In this document: piece after piece, positions 50,501 to 62,500 of the stretch
How positions within the stretch are numbered: the first letter of the stretch is position 1
Layout of the letters: each line of letters begins with the position of its first letter
Made by a program: the position numbers and the translations under genes
Source of the DNA: Incurvaria masculella
Taxonomy: Eukaryota; Arthropoda; Insecta; Lepidoptera; Incurvariidae
DNA length: 64,000 bases
Assembly (NCBI GenBank): GCA_946894095.1
Contig: OX335643.1
Span: 7,365,036 to 7,429,035 of the forward strand
Direction: 5' to 3'
Notes under the pieces: generated by a model
Databases searched by the model: none
Seen by the model: the letters and a program-made list of their open reading frames with translations, nothing else
What the model was told of the DNA's origin: nothing

Positions 50501-53500
50501 AAAATAAATCAGCACTTGTTGAAATCCAGGCTAATGGCTTTGTAAATTTACCTGAGGATACTTCCGGCATGCTGCTCCCAGCCGAGGCGAGTTTGGTGAT
50601 GGTATTGGGTCTATACCACCACTCAGTACCACATATTCTCACATAGACATCGTTGACAATGTCCTGCGTTATAACTCTTCCAATTTTTCCCAGCGTCTGC
50701 GATATGAACCAAAAAGAAGCCACAGATCAATATATTTTTTTAAATATTATTGTAAGGAAGCGTCAAAACAGTTATAATTTACAATTAGCAACTTTTGCTT
50801 TAAGCCTTACCACTATCTCAAACATTTTATTGAACACACTTTTATTAGCTTCAGGTGAAGATGTATCTTTGCAAAAAAAATATCCATCTCAAAAAAAAAA
50901 ACTTAACCTTACATACATAAATAGCCACACTCTTACAATCGCCACACTCTTCTCACGTTCACACAACCAACTTACGCATCTTACAAACATTCCCACAACC
51001 CTCTCGTTCTCATCACCGCACGATCTCTCATAATCTGTCCCATTCACACTTAGGGAATTTTTCATAAAAAACTCTTAGGCCTGGTTTTTCAATAGTCAGA
51101 TAAACAGCCAGATAATTATTCGACGGATTTATTTACGCTTCTGCTTATCCATTCAATCATAGATGGTCCGATTTTTCAATAGTCAGATAAATGCAGACTG
51201 ATCGGGCTAGCTCGATTTTTCAATGGTGAAACAAAGGTCATTGAAATTAATTTCAAACAAAGTAAAGGTCAACGAAATTATATTGAACAAAAACACAAGC
51301 TGCTGTCTATCTTGACAAATTAAAATATGTGAAGTGGTATCCTTTACTAACATAAGAGCTATTTTACTGAGCTGTCTCTCTCTAACACTACTTCTTGAAG
51401 TTGGTCATGAGAAATATTGCCACCATCGAAAATAAATCTCCTTAGCTATTAACTGACCTTTGTTTCACCATTGAAAAATCGAGCTAGCCCTATCAGTCTG
51501 TTAAAGAGGAATAATTTTATTGGCTTGTTAAGTATCCGACCATTTATCTGACTATTGAAAAATCGGGCCTAAATATAGTAAGTCCATATGCTTATTAGTA
51601 AAATTATGGTGACAAAATTGTGATTGAAAATATAATTCTCCGGCAATGACTATGCGTCTTTTGACATACGTAAATTTGTGCTATCAGTCCAAAAAGTACT
51701 ATCTGAGGATTGAAAAATTGGCCCAATAAATTTTCGCCATATAGTAATTTAATTTCACATGCAGTGAGCAGAAAACGTGATAAATACAATAGACACACAA
51801 CTAAAACTAAAATTACAAGTAAAATACGACTAAAAACAAAAATCTAATGCTTACTACGCTTAAGAATTGCTAAAGAAGAACTGAATACATATACATCAGC
51901 ACGATCCTGCGTTTTTTTAGATTTCGGATTTTTTTAATGGTTAGCTGGTTTTTTTGTCTCCAGAAAAACCCCTTGAAGTAGGTAGTGTGCGCCCTCAAAA
52001 TAGTAATCTGTATAACTGCTTTATGTATTTGTCACTTCAGTTATAAATAGTTAACTTCCTAGTTTTGGGGAATTGTAGTAGAAATACCAACGAACGACCG
52101 TGGTGCCATCTATATGTTCCCACAGCATTTTGACGGATAGATCAACATGAGCAACAGTAGCAGGGTCATGGTTTTACCAACAAATTCGTAGAAACTTACC
52201 TGACGCATGTCGTCGGGAAAAGGTAAAATTTCAAAGCGCTTTTTAACTGTCTCCTCGTCGGAGAACACCTGCACTACGTCTCCGTATTTAAATGATTCCA
52301 GCGCAATATCAGGCGTCGCGGTATTAATCTTCGGGTAAATTGGTGTTGTCTCCTCAATGTTCCAAGCGCGTGCCTCGCGGGCTTCGACATCTACTGCGGC
52401 GGCGGCAGCAACCAGATCTTCTTCTTCCTCAGTAACGTCGGTTCTTAGCTCGCAGGTGTACCAGCCCGCATCTTCAGGCATAATGTCTATAATCTGTAGA
52501 GACATTGACACGTTGATAATTTTTTATGAATTAAATATTGTTTAATTTATTTTAAGCACTATTACGTATTAAAATATTTGCATCCGTGTATTTGATTTCA
52601 TTATTACGGTGAATCTACCAAAGAAAATAATCCCTTCGAAATTTCTGATGTGAGAAAACATTATTACTATTACCTACTTATACATGATTAGATCGGTCAT
52701 GCGCTTCTTCAACGTCAAATTTGTAATCGAAAAGAAGCTGTAAAGAGATCCAATTTTCTGCCAAGCATCACTAGTCTTTCGCCCATGTATGTATTAGATT
52801 TCAATTTTCCGGTGCAATTACATCAACACGTAGGTTATGCACTTCGTCAAGGACAAATTAGTAATCAAAGATCATCTGTAAAGAGATGCAATTGTCTGCC
52901 GAAGCATCATGAGAGACATGTGGTGATCGTTCCCAGTTACCTAGGTTATTATGATAAAATATCTTTATAGGGTTTCACAGACTATTTCCATTTAATCACT
53001 TTTCTTGGTCTAGAAAGGATGAACAAAATTGTTGATTTAAAATTGTTTTCAATTTCCTCTCCGCCAAGCACAAAATATCTATTATGAAAATGGCTTTGCA
53101 TTTCATTTGTGTGTCGTCGGACGTTTACCGGACGGACCGTTTGTTGCATATAACCATTTTAAACAGTCGATTCGGAAAATTAAACATTCATTGTAGTGTT
53201 TACTGATACTTGGCTAAATGATGATATAAATAATGCTGCATTTATGGACAATAGATATAATGTGTATCGCAGAGATCGCTCCTCGTGCGCCTATATTTCT
53301 GTAAAGGAAGGAGGTGGAGTTATGATAGCTATTTCAAACAAAATTAAATGTGTTCGTGTACAATCTTGTGAAAGTGACTTTGAAGATTTGTACGTAGTCA
53401 TACATATTTAAAAGTGGAAACGTTGTCAAAAAGTTATGTTTATGTGCTATCTATATTCCTCCCCCTCCCAAATTAACTATTCTAAAAGCTTTCCTTGAAA

Positions 53501-56500
53501 GACCTTACTTCATAGGATCATTTCTATAGTAAGCTCTTCGCAAAACGAAAGCTTTCCTTGATGGTGTCGACATGATGTTAGAAATGTGCGACGTCATTAT
53601 TATTTTAGGTGATTTTAATTTTAGTTTCTTAACATGGCAAACTGACACTAACTCTGGAGCTACTGTACCTTGTGATGTAAACAATGAATTGGGATTTTCG
53701 CTGATCGATTATATGTCACTTAATAATTTGCACCAATTTAATTACCTTAGATATTGTAATAATAGAAGTTTGGACTTGGTGTTAACAAATATATCAGATG
53801 TTAGCCTCAATAGACCAGTTGAGTGCCTAAGTAAACTTGATCCACACCACCCACAACTAGAAATTAATGTCAATATGGATATCCAAGAATCTCTGCCACA
53901 GAAATGGAAACCGAGTTATAACTTTTTTAAAGCGGATTATTTATCCATCAACGAGGATATCAGTCAAATAAATTGGGTACATGAGCTTAATACTTGTAAA
54001 AACGTCGATGATATGGTAAAAACTTTGTACCAACATCTCCAAGATATTATTGAAAAATACGAGCCAATGAGAAAACCAAAATGCCTAAAACAGCAAACCT
54101 TTGGTTCAACAAAACTTTAAATAAGCTCTTTTCAGAGAAAGAAAAACTTAGAATAAAATACAACAAGTATCAAAACCCCCGTGACAAATACGAATATGAT
54201 ATACTGCGCAAACATTTTTACTCTTTTAATTACAAATTGTATATAGAGAACATGGAATCTAATGTAAAAAATAATCCCAAGGCCTTCTGGAGCTTTTTGA
54301 AAAATAAGCGAAAAAGTCCAAACATTCTCCCCTCCAAAATGATTTACAGGGATGAAGTCGGTACATCTGGTGGCCAAATAGCCAACCTATTTGCTAAGAA
54401 TTTTTCCTAAACTTTTACCAACCATTCGTCACAACCGGTTCATGCAGCAAATACCATAGACGACATTCCTCCCCTAAACTGTATATTTATCTCCGAAAGA
54501 ACCATATTCAAAAAGTTGACACAGCTAGATCAGAATAAAAGTGCAGGTCCGGACGGTATTCCCTCAATCTTCTCAAAAAGATGCGCCTCGTCACTTGCTC
54601 TCCAATTGAAAGACATTTTTAATAGATCCCTCAAGGATGGATATTTTCCGTCGATGTGGAAGGAAGCTCGAATAGTTCCGGTATATAAAATGGGCAAAGC
54701 CAATGATGTGTTAAACTACAGACCAATTTCGTTACTATCCAACTTTTCTAAAGTATTTAAATCTCTCGTAACTCCCATCCTTACATGGCATACAAAACAT
54801 GTGGTATGCGTCCAGCAGCACGGTTTTCAACAAAAAAAAAGTCCGCGACCACAAATCTAGTTAGTTACCTTTCAACCGTCACCGAGCATGTTGATAATCG
54901 TACTCAAGTTGACGTTGTGTACAAGGATTTCAGCAGTGCATTCGACAAGGTTAATCACTTCCTACTACTCAAAAAATTGTCAAAATTTTGGGTAGGAGGA
55001 AATATTATTGAATGGTTTGAATCATATCTCAAGCAAAGAGTACAAAGGTGGTTATCAACGGGTGTGAATCTTGCTGTTATAACGCTATCTCTGGAGTACC
55101 CCAGGGATCTCATCTTGGTCCAATACTTTTTACGTTATTCATCAACCATATTGTGAAATGTGTACGTAACAGTGAATGCTCACTTTTTGCTGACGACCTC
55201 AAATTATTTCGTCTAATACTTTCACTTTACGATGCACAGTTATTACAAGAGGACCTAAATTGTATTGATGATTGGTGCAAAAACAATAATATGGTACTCA
55301 ACTTAAGTAAACGCTATCACATAAAGTTCACAAGAAACAGAAACATTGTTGAGTCTCAGTACAGGATCAGAACAAACGTTATTAAACAAGCGGACCAAAT
55401 TCGAGATCTTGGAGTGATCCTTGATAGCCATCTGAAGTAAGCAGCGCACACTGACAACATAGTGTCCAAATCAGCCAAAATGCTAGGATTCATAAAATGT
55501 AAGATGTAAAAAAAATTTATTTGATTTAATGTCTCGATCCTATGATTTGTGTTTCTTTTTTATTATTATTTTTATTTTTATTGCGACAATATGTTTTTTT
55601 TATTTTCAGAGTATCCTATTTATAGTTCAATAAGTTAATAATTACCCTAATTTTTAGTCAGATAACAAAGGTTTTTCACACCAGGCTTTTTTTTTTAGTC
55701 TAATTTCTTTGTAATTGTCTTTTTGTGTAAACTGTTGGCATGCGTTGAAATAAATAAATAAATTTTAAAGGTTTTCAGACACACACTGTCCGTGGAAATA
55801 GTCCAAATTGTTGCATTTACGAAAACGGAGCGTGGGAATACTACCCGCCAGGTGGGACGACGACATCAAGGGCATCAGCGGAAAGCAGTGGTTCCGTACC
55901 GCTGAGGACCGGGAGGACTGTGGAGGACGGGAGGCGTATGTCCAGCAGTGGACGCAAACACGCTGACTGACTGACTGTTGCATTTACAGAATAATTAATC
56001 GTGCACAGTCACTATTTCATGTCCTGTTCTACCCTTGTTTAGTTTCCACAACGTCTTTATAGAAAGGTCGTTTGCCTATGTACACCTGGAACAACCTTAC
56101 AGTTGTCTTGGCCTTGGTCCGTCAGTGCTGTGACAGATCGAAATATACTTCCGGAAGAAAGCGGTTTGCCTGTGAAACAGCGACTTTAGATTGAGAACAC
56201 AAGTGGTCACGAGAAGGTCGTGTTTAGTGGGCTTATTGGAAATCGGCCAGTTCAGTGCGACGCGTAACTTGTCAGCTCGGCAATGCTGATCGCGTGAGTG
56301 CGTGTGCAACGCGTCGAGTGTCCGCAATAGGGCGCACGGAGAGCGCGAGAAGCCTGCCAACCAGCGAGCCCTATTCCCAAGCCACAGTACAAATAAGAGG
56401 AGCAGTATGACGTCTCTGCCGTGTCCTTGAAATAAATACCTACGCCGCCGCCCCGCCGCCGCGCCGTCCGTACGGGCTGCCGAGCACTCGCTTCTGATTG

Positions 56501-59500
56501 CATTCCGCCAGACATACCGTCGCTTGTATGAAGACAAACCAAGAAGGCGATGGTAGAAGCAGCGTTTACGTGCATAGCCTCCATGCTATGCACCTCTGAT
56601 CTGCAGGCCTATTCCTGAAATTCCGTAACCAGGAATCAGGAATCATGAGTCTACAAAACAGCTTTTATAGCGGTTTTCAAATCGATTTTCTTGCCGAAAA
56701 GAATCCGAAGCATAGTATTTCAATTTAATCAAGGTGATCGGTCGAAAAAATCGATTTGAAAACCGCTATAAAAGCGGATTCTAGACTCAGGATTCTTGAT
56801 TTCGGAATTCCAGGAATAAGGCCTGCTGTACGGTGCCTAAGCTGGATCCAGTAGGTAAAGGGCGCCTTCATTGGCCGAAAGAACGTCCTGATTCGAAAAC
56901 GATTCAAATTGGTCGGAAACCTGTTCGACAGGTTTTACGTAATTCAAAATAGGTCCGAAACCTATTTTATATGCAGATATATTTGTGTAAGGGGTTTCTT
57001 TATTGCATTTTATTTGTTCCACCTAATACTGTGACTATTTCAATAAGCTTGTTTTCTTAAATATAAAATATATTCGACAGTCTTCATACCTGCAGAATGA
57101 TTGTTTTCAAAAAATAATAGGTTTGGACGATGATGCGAGGATCACGATCATTGTATTTGTCATAATCACGAGAGATCCGTTTGCCGTCCTTAATCTGTTG
57201 ACAAAAACAATGATTATCATTGTGTAACACATACATGCTAACAAAACAGGAACAATACGTTAATTAAACACTTACCCACAACACATGAGAGTCGTCTGGT
57301 TTGTTGACCACCGTGCATGAGAGTTGCAGGTTGCCATTAAATATGTCCTTCGTAATGGTCACGGTCGCTTCGGATTGGATGCAGTCTGTGAAATAAAAAC
57401 GTTACGTCGCTTTTATTTCAAACTTTTGTCTCCTGTCAACTCTCCAACGCATATGTGTGGTTGTAATACAGTGTGATTTAATTTTAACTTACCACCACCT
57501 TACATCAATCGTATATGTTTTACTGTGAAAACCCGAACTACGGTAAATCCTAAGATTCACAAGTACAACTGAAGATTTACAGTCGTATTCAGAGGGAATT
57601 GTAAAAATTTCGTACGCGGACTAGCACCGGACTAAACATACGAAATGCTTTTTTCCGGCAATAATCCCCGGATTAAAGTTAGTTAGCCCACTCTGAATAC
57701 TAACTACTGTTAATGGTTAAAATCCGAACTGTTCTAAGATCATCGTTAATAATTAACCAAGGCACAATTTTGCAAGTGGCAAGTGGTCGGATTTTAATAA
57801 ATTTATTTTATTAAATAAATTCTCATTCACCCTAACTCATAATTATATTGTCGTGTACAGGAGGTTATGTGTGTAGGATTGATACACCCACTCAGAAAAC
57901 TACCACAATTACGTGATAAACTTACCTGATGATATCTCCGGTGTACTGTTCCCAGCCGGGGCCAGTTTGGTGACGGAGTCGGGGCTGTACCACCACATAC
58001 CACCACATATTTCAACCGCAATATCTTTCACTGCGTCCACCATTGTAATTTTTCCAATTTTTCCCAGCGTCTGCGATAAATAATTAAACAAGATTGTAAC
58101 ACCTGCTGAACAACCGGAAAAGAGAAAAGTCAAATATTTGTTGTCATATATCGTAATGTTACTCACAATTTTCAGAAATTTCCAGTAAAAATTTTATAGA
58201 TATTTCATTTCACGTAATATATTTTAAATCATAACATGCAGGACTGACATTTTTGCCAAGTTAGCCAAAGCGTCCTTAAAAATAAAGACAATAATAAATT
58301 ACGTAATGTAGTAAAATTTCAGTTTTTGCTTTTTGAAAAACTCTTATAAATGGCTGTGCGGAGAGACCAAAAATACTCCGAAAAGCAAAATTTACCTCAC
58401 TTCACGAAACCACGCTCAGCGAGGCATCATACCAGCAGATTTGTGGACTGTTGCTGAGCTATCAAGCTTGTTTAAAGTTATGTTTGAAGACACCCGACGG
58501 CAGACAGTTTCATAAATATGAGTCTCAGTAACATCTACATTTGAAGCATTGTAATCAGATTTTTGAAAATAATCAGCAAACGTTTTTGGTCGTGACATTT
58601 GTCGGAAGCAGAGGCATCACAATGAAAATGGTGCTGAAACTCAAATTAATGAGATAACGCTAATGGCGTATCCAATTGTCAAGAAAGTTCCATATTACAT
58701 ATTTCGTTATAAATACGTTCCGAAATGTCTTGTAAAAAAAAATTCAAAATTCATTTATTTGCAAATCGTTACAACAGAATATAGATTTCTAATTCCTGCT
58801 CTCTACTTACATCGTCAAAAATTTACTGTATTATTAAATTATTACATTATATTATATTATTACATTACATTAAAATATTATCTTAATTAGCCGTTAATTA
58901 TAAAGCCTAGCTGTGTAAGCTTTAGGATCCATGTCAAAAGTAACATTGTAAAAGATAGTTAATTTCGGTAGACCACGGTAGAAAGTCAGCGTTTATTTCT
59001 AGAGTTTAAGAGACTGGTAAGACAAGAGCTTTGACAGCAGGACAGTTGGCGCTACAATTAATCCCGTCATTAGACCGTCACAACTAACCTTTTTCATTTC
59101 GTAAGTGAATCCTATGCGACTTCCAAAGCGCCTCTTGATGATGATGATGATTTTTGCTTGATGGCCTCTGTCTACTGTTGTGTAGACAATTTTGCCAGTG
59201 TCGTGTTGTTGGGTGACTTTTGGTGTCACCCTATTTTAACTCTGCCAATTACTGTGGAGATTCATGTAGGAGTGGTCAATTTATTAAAAAACTTTGCGTG
59301 AACAAATTTTACCTATCTGAGTTTCGTATGTGCTATTAGTAGGGAATAAGAGGGATGTAATAACGACTCCTGGGGAACAAAGAAAAAATACATGGTTATA
59401 GTCTCAAAAAAGGGGGAAACTAAAAATTACAGCTTAATGTTATGGTTTTTGATAAAATAGGACAACACTTTTAGGTAGGATGGATGAGAAAGGGTCAGAA

Positions 59501-62500
59501 GGCAGCTTATATTGGTAGGGAGAGGGATTTTAAATCTTGGAAGTATTGTGTACAGTGATGGAGTATTTAAAGGGCAGGAGAAGAACATATGGTTTAGGTC
59601 TCCCTCCGCGAGCCCACATTCGCAGAGGGAGGAGTCCCTTACCCGTAACTTTGCTAACATCACAGGGGTGCAGCAGTGTCCTAAACGCATTCTACAAATT
59701 ATAGAGGTTTCACTCTTCGACATATATTTGTGTTTCGAGAACCATGGCTTGATAGGGATATCAGTTTGCAGTTGAGCATAGTGGCGGCCCCTCTCTTTCT
59801 GCGTTCGGGACCATACGCGACACCAATCCCTACGTAGCGTGACCTTGGGAAGGGAGAGTAAGTCATTGGGGTATACTATGAATGTCCTTCTGTCTCCGGT
59901 CAGTATTGCCTCTTTAGCTAGGGTGTCGACGAGTTCATTGCCGTCAATGCCTACATGACTCGGTACCCATGCAAGCAGGACTTCAAGGTTTTCTTCAAGG
60001 CATCCGACCAGGGCTTCTTTAATGTTGAGGATAATTTGGGAAATTTTGGCATGAAATGGATATTGATGGAGGGCTTGGAGGCAGCTTAAGGAATCCGTCA
60101 GTATAACTGTCTTGGGAAATTTCTTACTTCTAATAAAGTTGATTGCCTCACAGACAGCAACACATTCACCTGTGAAAACAGATGTCAAAGCGCCTCTTAA
60201 CTGTGTCCTCGTCGGAGAGCACCTGCACTAAGTCTCCTTCCTCAAACTCTCCCCTCGCCGCATCAATCGTTGTCTCTCTCTCCATCGTTGCTTTTCTCTC
60301 CGTCGTTGTCTTTGTTTCCGTCGGCGTTTCTGTCTCCGTCGTCGTCTCTGTCTCCGGGTGGGATGAACTCATCACGGTCGCTTTGGATTGGGTGCAGTCT
60401 GGTGGAATGGAAACGTTATGCCTATTATATTTGTAACTTTTGACGTATGCGTTACTGTAAAAACCAGAAATACGGAAAATCTAGATTTCTAAGATTAAAC
60501 GGGTGAAGGTATTCAGAGTGAATTGTAAAATTTTAGTACGCGGACTAGCGGCGGACTAAACATACGAAATGCAATTTTTCCGACGATAATCCCCGTATTA
60601 AAGTATTTATTTTATTAAATAAATTCGTTACTCGTCGCCAATGGTATGTATGCACTTTAAGGATATCACGGGAATCAGGAACAATGAAACGCGTGCTTGC
60701 GAGATAAACAGTGGCAACTCACTCTTTATTAAAGGCATGTCGGGTAGGTCGCGAAACACACACATGTAAGCCTACGCACACACTTACGCAGGCCCCGCGT
60801 AGCAACGTGCATACCATCATTCAACCTAATAATTAATTATATTGTGGTCTACAGGCGGTTATGTGTGTACAATTGATACACCCGCTGAGAAAACTACCAC
60901 AATTACATGATAAACTTACCTGAGGATATCTCCGGTGTACTTTTCCCAGCCCGAGCCAGTTTGGTGACGGAGTCGGGGCTGTACCACCACCTACCACCAC
61001 ATATTTCAACCACAATATCTTTCACTGCGTCCACCATTGTAATTTTTCCAATTTTTCCCAGCGTCTGCGATAAATAATTAAACAAGATTGTAACACCTGC
61101 TGAACAACCGGAAAAGAGAAAAGTCAAATATTTGTGTGAAAATTTTATAGATATTTTATTTCACGTAATATATTTTAAATCATAACATGTAGAACTGAAA
61201 TGAAATGAAAATGAAAAAATACTTTATTTGCAGCCATACGGTACAAAAAGGCGGAAATTAATGCCATAAGGCATTCTCTACCATTCAACCTTAGAGATGT
61301 AGGAGAGGTGCAGTGAGGCGGGCAAAAAAAATAACCGTAAAACAAAATGAATTAGCGAAAATATTAACTAATCCTAAAAATAAGGATTTATATATGAAAA
61401 TAAATTACATACAAATATGTACATACACTTAAACATATTAATAGATATAAGATACAAATACACATATATTATTTTAGATCATATGAACAGATTTACACAT
61501 AAAAATATATATATATATATATATTTGATAAATAGTGGTAAAATAAAAAATAAACTCTTGATTTTTGAGAACAATGTGACAAGAAACAATCAGGAAGTAA
61601 GGAAATGACATTTAAGACGCTCTTTAAATATATTAATTGACTGAGATGTACGTACATCAAGTGGAAGCTGGTTCCACATACGTGCAGCGCTGACAGCGAA
61701 AGAATCTGTGTAGAATGAAGAACTATGTCCCGGAATATCAAGAAGCAAATTATATGAGGATCTGAGAGGTAGGCCATGAGAACAGAGGAGTTCTATGCTG
61801 TCAGTAAGATATTTAGGAGCAGCTGGATTATTCAATAAACCAAAGAGAAGGGAAAGAACATGGGTATTTCTGCGTTTACGAATGTCAAGCCATTTAAGTG
61901 AGGCGCGAAAATTAGAAATATGATCATTCTGATATGCGCCAGGTGTGCAAAATCGTCCTTAAAAATAAAGACAATAATAAATTACGTAATGTAGTGAAAT
62001 TTCCGTTTTTTATTTGTGAAAAACTGTTCTGAGAGACCAAGAGTACTCCGAAAAACAAAATGTACCTCGCCTCGCGATACCACGCTCAGCGAGGCACCGT
62101 GCCAGCGGATTTGTAGACTGTCGCAGAGCTATCAAGCTTTTTTAAAATTATGTTTAAAGACTCCAAGGTTATATGATTGAGGATAAACACCCTACGGCAG
62201 ACACTTTCATTAATATGAGTCTCAGCGACATCTACATTTGAAGCATTGTAATCAGATTTTTGAAAATAATCTGCAAAAGTTTCTGGTTGTGACATTTGTC
62301 GGAAGCAGACCGTCACAACTAACCTTTCTCATTTCGTCAGTGAATCCTATGCGACTTCCAAAGCGCCTCTTAACTGTATCCTCGTCGGCGAGCACCTGCA
62401 CTAGGTCTCCTTCCACAAACTCTCCCCTCGCTGCATCGATCGTTGTCTCTCTCTCCGTCGTTGCATCTCTCTCCGTCGTTGTCTCTGTTTCCGTCGGTGT

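Larger units (their letters stand above)
57830..58612. repeat. Segmental duplication, copy A
   Basis: Exon 57926-58070 and downstream intron (TAATTAAACAAGATTGTAAC, GCTGAACAACCGGAAAAGAG, CAATAATAAATTACGTAATG, up to GTGACATTTGTCGGAAGCAG) recur in order at 60830-62310. Few differences apart from the LINE in copy B. Confidence 0.88.
59089..60398 (-). pseudogene. Ig/SH3 gene, module II: fused exon lacking the Ig, split by a LINE
   Basis: Opens like a first Ig exon (CTQSKATVM), then jumps directly into the Thr/Glu linker (SSSHPETETTTETETPTETK) and SH3 first half (EEGDLVQVLSDEDTVKRRF). The rest of the Ig domain and its introns are gone. Removing the 1049-bp LINE plus one 13-bp duplicate leaves 248 bp with correct phases at both ends, so the fused exon was once in frame. 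Now it reads into the LINE and stops soon after RRF. The 3' remainder (59089-59136) still ends at a GTTAGT donor. Confidence 0.85.
60830..62310. repeat. Segmental duplication, copy B
   Basis: Matches 57830-58612 except for the LINE at 61196-61957 and small indels. After GTCGGAAGCAGA copy B runs straight into the exon donor (CCGTCACAACTAACC), while copy A has about 460 bp of extra AT-rich DNA (58614-59074) first. Confidence 0.88.

Noticed and set aside
50653..51033. 126-codon plus-strand frame
   Set aside because: It starts antisense to the SH3 exon of module III and runs into low-complexity intron; no domain.
56097..56593. Two overlapping minus-strand frames of 146 and 113 codons in the GC-rich island
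   Set aside because: Arg-rich composition with no domain, both frames open at once as expected from GC content, and no phase-consistent place in the Ig/SH3 gene.
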